Notes under the pieces: model-generated
Seen by the model: the letters and a program-made list of their open reading frames with translations, nothing else
Told to the model about the DNA's origin: nothing
Databases searched by the model: none
Shown: one piece after another, positions 60,759 to 64,000 of the stretch
Position numbering within the stretch: position 1 is the stretch's first letter
How the letters are laid out: each line of letters starts with the position of its first letter
Position numbers and translations under genes: made by a program
From: JAZKHT01 sp040385245
GTDB lineage: Bacteria > Pseudomonadota > Alphaproteobacteria > Rhodobacterales > Rhodobacteraceae
DNA length: 64,000 bases
NCBI GenBank assembly: GCA_040385245.1
Contig: JAZKHT010000001.1
Span: 806,001-870,000, forward strand
Direction: 5' to 3'

Positions 60759-62198
60759 CTACAACCATCTTTTGCGTAACAGGAAGAAGCCCGGAAACCC
60801 GATTAGAGCCAAATTTGCAGTCATTACAACTGTCAGTCCCAAGTGAGGCTGCATCTCCTGAACTCTGGAAAGGCTTAACCAAAGGTTGAGAGAGAGGCTT
60901 GCGATCAGGAAAGCTCCCAACCGGAGGAGCCGAATCTGGCTCAGGCATTTTCTGAGGTACCCATATTTCCGTTCCGATGCTGCAATGGTGAACAAAGCAT
61001 CCCCAACCTGCCCCAAGGCGAAGATGGCTGTGAACAAGAGGATGCCCCCGCCCATTGCCATCGTCAGACTTCCAAAAGCCAGAACGGCAAGCAGCCTTGC
61101 GGTTACAGAAAGTGCGATGAGGCGAGCTTGCCCCGTAGCCTGCATCGACCAGTAGAATGGCACGGCGATCGCCACCCAGCTCATTGACCCGCAAAGCATC
61201 CGCAGCGCGCTGACGATTTCGTCGGTATCGCTGCCGAGCCAGACGATCAGGATCGTCTTCGCATGGATTGTGACGAACGCCATGACTGGGATGACCAAGA
61301 CCAGTTGCGTGACCAAAGCGCCTCGCAGCATCTCCACCACCCGCCGCTCGTCCCCGTTTCGGAGCGTCCAGGCGATGCCGGGCAACAGCACACGAAGCGC
61401 CTCGCTGATACTCTGGTTCATGACAACGGGAATGCGCAGGGCGATCGTGAAGATACCCAGTGACGCACTTCCCAGAAAGTGCGCCACAGCCAATTGCGAC
61501 ATCGGCTGAAAAGCACGTTGCGCGGCATTCTCAAGTCCGAAGTCCGAAACGAGGTGTCCCAGATCCATCCAGAACGCAGTCGGCGAATCCTGCCTGAGAT
61601 CTTTACGCGCAAGCTGCCATGACAGCCCCAAGGCAGCCATGTTGCCGATCAGCATTGCCGTGGCGAAGGCCAGTTCGGGATGGTTGGGAAAGCCTAGGAT
61701 CAGCAGGACTGAGGCTAGGGATTGGACGATCACGCGCAGGATCGTCTGAACGTTGAACCAGTATTGTTCATGCTGGCCCATCCGGACGGCGCAATACCAG
61801 TTCGAACGGAGCTGCAGGATCGCCGCCGCAATCGTAAGGGAGAGAGCGGCAGCCAAGGGCTGTCTGAGAACTAGCGCCGCCCCGACCAAGCCCATGACGA
61901 CAAGCAGCAGGAGGTTGGACCATCGGCCTAACAGCCTGAGAAATGGAAGACCCGAAGCCACGCCCGCCTTCCCTATCTTATAGGTCAAGGCGTTCGTCAT
62001 GCCAAGATCCAGGATCAGCGCATTCATCAAGACGGCACTTATAAAGGCCCAAGTCCCGACAAAATCCAGCCCACCCACTCGCGCTAGGAAGCCGATCAGC
62101 AGAACGTTCATCACCGCATTGGTCGCAAAGGCTAAGATGACCACGAAACGGGTCCGGAGCAAATTGCTTTCCACCTTCGCGGCGATATCGATCTTCAT
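60759..62198 (-). CDS. Wzx-like polysaccharide flippase
   Basis: 479 aa with about 12-14 helices and the MATE/MOP-superfamily opening (NLLRTRFVVILAFATNAVMNVLLIGFLARVGG). It moves lipid-linked repeat units across the inner membrane. AAAGAG precedes the ATG. It heads a tight operon (flippase, sulfotransferase, polymerase, two glycosyltransferases). Confidence 0.87.
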   Translation of the reverse strand: MKIDIAAKVESNLLRTRFVVILAFATNAVMNVLLIGFLARVGGLDFVGTWAFISAVLMNALILDLGMTNALTYKIGKAGVASGLPFLRLLGRWSNLLLLVVMGLVGAALVLRQPLAAALSLTIAAAILQLRSNWYCAVRMGQHEQYWFNVQTILRVIVQSLASVLLILGFPNHPELAFATAMLIGNMAALGLSWQLARKDLRQDSPTAFWMDLGHLVSDFGLENAAQRAFQPMSQLAVAHFLGSASLGIFTIALRIPVVMNQSISEALRVLLPGIAWTLRNGDERRVVEMLRGALVTQLVLVIPVMAFVTIHAKTILIVWLGSDTDEIVSALRMLCGSMSWVAIAVPFYWSMQATGQARLIALSVTARLLAVLAFGSLTMAMGGGILLFTAIFALGQVGDALFTIAASERKYGYLRKCLSQIRLLRLGAFLIASLSLNLWLSLSRVQEMQPHLGLTVVMTANLALIGFPGFFLLRKRWL

Positions 62199-62428
62199 TA
62201 CTCTTTGCTAACTATGATTGCTTCGGGCGAGGCTAAGCTTCGCGATTTATATGGGAAACAATCCGGACGCATCGGACTTACCTCAGGCACGGTGGATAAA
62301 AACGTATTCGAGCTCCTGTTGAACCATTACCCCATGCAAAAACCCAAGGATTCTGCCGCGAGCGGGCGATGATGATTTGCCGGTGACGAGCGGACGCTTC
62401 ATTAGCAGGTGGAGGCACGGGCCACCGT
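62199..62428. other. Spacer between fcl and the flippase operon
   Basis: 230 bases with no convincing gene, repeat or terminator. It probably carries the promoter of the flippase operon on the minus strand. Confidence 0.35.
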
Positions 62429-63397
62429 TCACTCGCGCACCTCGGATGTGGCGAGGAACCAGCGATAGGTGTCCGCAAGGCCTTGCTCCAGACCGATGCT
62501 CGCCGTCCATCCCATGCGGGTCAGCCGGCTGACATCCATTAGCTTGCGCAAGGCGCCGTCGGGCTGGTCGGGATCGGTGGTGATGCAGCCTGTGAAACCT
62601 GTCAACGAAGCGATCATCTGAGCCAGTTCGAGGATCGAGACATCCGTGCCGGTGCCCACGTTAATATGGCTCAACATCGGTAGGGTATTGGCGTCATAGG
62701 TCGCCCTGTCCAGATCCAGCACAAATAGACTCGCTTGCGCCATGTCGTCCACATGTAGGAACTCGCGCCTTGGCTTACCGCTGCCCCAGATTCTCACCTC
62801 TGGCGCGCCGCTTGCCACCGCCTCATGAAAGCGCCGCAGCAGGGCGGGCATCACATGGCTGTTGGTTGGGTGGAAATTGTCGCCCGGACCATAAAGGTTC
62901 GTTGGCATCACCGACCGGTAATCGGTGCCGTGCTGACGGTTATAGCTTTCGCACAGCTTGATCCCTGCGATCTTTGCCACAGCATAAGGCTCATTCGTAG
63001 GTTCAAGCATGCCGGTCAACAGCGCGTCTTCTGCCATGGGCTGCGGTGCATTCTTCGGATAAATGCAGGACGACCCCAGTTGCAGCAGCTGCCGCACGCC
63101 GGCCGCAAAAGACTGATGGATCACGTTGCATTCGATCATCAGGTTTTCATAAATGAAGTCGGCAGGATAACTATTGTTCGCCAGTATCCCGCCAACCTTG
63201 GCCGCCGCGAGGATCACCACATCGGGCCTTTCCTGCTGCAGGAAAGCACGCACAGCCTGCTGGTCAGTCAGGTCAAGCTCAGAACTCGGCTTGGTGACAA
63301 GCACCAGATCTTCCCCGGCCGCCCGACGCGCTTGCAGGCGACGCAGGATCGCGCTTCCAACCATGCCCCCGTGTCCGGCAATGTAGATGCGGGTCAT
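62429..63397 (-). CDS. fcl: GDP-L-fucose synthase
   Basis: 322 aa short-chain dehydrogenase/epimerase. The NADP loop is AGHGGMVGSAI near residue 8. The catalytic Tyr-x3-Lys is in YAVAKIAGIKLCE near 137, and the substrate segment is PTNLYGPGDNFHPTNSHVMPALLRRF. It completes GDP-fucose from the 4-keto sugar made by Gmd, whose gene lies one base upstream. It indicates fucose in the polysaccharide. Confidence 0.95.
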   Translation of the reverse strand: MTRIYIAGHGGMVGSAILRRLQARRAAGEDLVLVTKPSSELDLTDQQAVRAFLQQERPDVVILAAAKVGGILANNSYPADFIYENLMIECNVIHQSFAAGVRQLLQLGSSCIYPKNAPQPMAEDALLTGMLEPTNEPYAVAKIAGIKLCESYNRQHGTDYRSVMPTNLYGPGDNFHPTNSHVMPALLRRFHEAVASGAPEVRIWGSGKPRREFLHVDDMAQASLFVLDLDRATYDANTLPMLSHINVGTGTDVSILELAQMIASLTGFTGCITTDPDQPDGALRKLMDVSRLTRMGWTASIGLEQGLADTYRWFLATSEVRE

Positions 63398-63398
63398 C

Positions 63399-64000
63399 TC
63401 AGCCTTCCAGCGCGACGGGCACGCTCAGGCCATGCACCTTCAGAAGGGCGGAGCGCCGGGCGGCTTTCAAATCTTCTGCAACCATTTCGGTGCACATCTC
63501 CTGTGCGGTGATTTCCGGCGTCCAGCCCAGTCTTTCTTTGGCGCGCGACGGATCGCCCAGCAGCGTTTCTACTTCTGCGGGGCGGAAATAGCGCGGATCG
63601 ATGCGCATCACGACATCGCCAATTTTCAGGGATGGCGCGTTTTCGCCCTCGATAGCGGCGACGGTCGCGATTTCATCGACACCCGATCCGCTGAACTCCA
63701 GCGTGAGCCCCAGTTCGTGCGCTGTCCATTGAATGAACTCGCGAACTGAATATTGCAGGCCCGTCGCGATCACGAAATCTTCCGGATGATCCTGCTGCAG
63801 CATCATCCACTGCATGCGGACGTAGTCCTTTGCATGGCCCCAATCGCGCAGGGAATCTATGTTGCCCATATAGAGGCAAGGCTCGAGCCCGGTTGCGATG
63901 TTTGCCATGCCGCGAGTGATCTTCCGCGTCACGAACGTTTCGCCACGCCGCGGACTTTCGTGGTTAAACAAGATTCCGTTGCAGGCAAAGATTCCGTAGC
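63399..64000 (-). CDS. gmd: GDP-mannose 4,6-dehydratase, C-terminal part (cut by window edge)
   Basis: The frame stays open to the window end, reading YGIFACNGILFNHESPRRGE then TFVTRKITRGMA, a diagnostic Gmd block, followed by WGHAKDYVRMQWMMLQQD and the C-terminal SREFIQWTAHELG-like and RYFRPAEVETLLGDPSRAKERLGW segments. About 200 residues are present of roughly 370. An ATG at 63971 is internal, not the start. First step of GDP-fucose synthesis, coupled to fcl. Confidence 0.94.
   Translation of the reverse strand, partial: YGIFACNGILFNHESPRRGETFVTRKITRGMANIATGLEPCLYMGNIDSLRDWGHAKDYVRMQWMMLQQDHPEDFVIATGLQYSVREFIQWTAHELGLTLEFSGSGVDEIATVAAIEGENAPSLKIGDVVMRIDPRYFRPAEVETLLGDPSRAKERLGWTPEITAQEMCTEMVAEDLKAARRSALLKVHGLSVPVALEG

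Overview
The window looks like chromosome of an alphaproteobacterium of the Rhodobacteraceae (Rhodobacter/Paracoccus relatives). This rests on the high G+C content, the folB-folP-glmM run, an aa3-type ctaD followed by a cytochrome c2, a PotABCD-like ABC operon, an FnrL-like site, and intergenic G/C hairpins of the kind this family carries. The genus cannot be fixed from sequence reading alone.

Positions 1 to about 29.9 kb are core genome with dense, very GC-rich coding. They hold folate synthesis (folB, folP), glmM, ilvC with a divergent pair of Lrp/AsnC regulators, a class V aminotransferase, a UbiH-family hydroxylase, a HAD phosphatase, a GntR/FCD regulator and a glycosyltransferase with an N-terminal MshEN-like region. 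carA, a YqeY protein, ctaD and cytochrome c2, lipB, tRNA-Leu(GAG) and a polyamine-type ABC operon follow. The stretch ends with a minus-strand run (AEC carrier, MBL hydrolase, TatD, holB, tmk, D,D-carboxypeptidase, SPOR lipoprotein) and tRNA-Ser(TGA).

Directly after tRNA-Ser the composition changes. Coding becomes less GC-rich, gaps widen, and remnants of phage and IS elements appear: a holin-like fragment, an IS5-family copy with an in-frame stop, and a clipped IS110-family tail. From 30 to 64 kb the region is accessory and devoted almost entirely to cell-surface polysaccharide. It has three parts. (1) An unknown gene, a cupin and a secreted GH16-RTX glycanase. (2) galU, an RsbU-RsbV-RsbW-like partner-switch operon, a GAF protein, and a glucan-type cluster with a BcsA-like GT2, three DUF3131 paralogues and OpgC. 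(3) Beyond the IS remnants, a Wzx/Wzy-type exopolysaccharide locus with a PAS histidine kinase, BY-kinase/Wzz, PPP-type phosphatase, two polymerase/ligase-like proteins, a priming sugar transferase, two glycosyltransferases, a sulfotransferase-like enzyme, a flippase, and GDP-fucose synthesis (fcl, gmd). gmd runs off the window end.

The best candidate for an undescribed system is part (2). Three divergent DUF3131 proteins, a GT2 with an altered QxxRW motif and an OpgC-type decorating protein sit beside a complete phosphatase/STAS/anti-sigma switch with no sigma factor in sight. My inference is a periplasmic or secreted glucan whose output is set by the switch.
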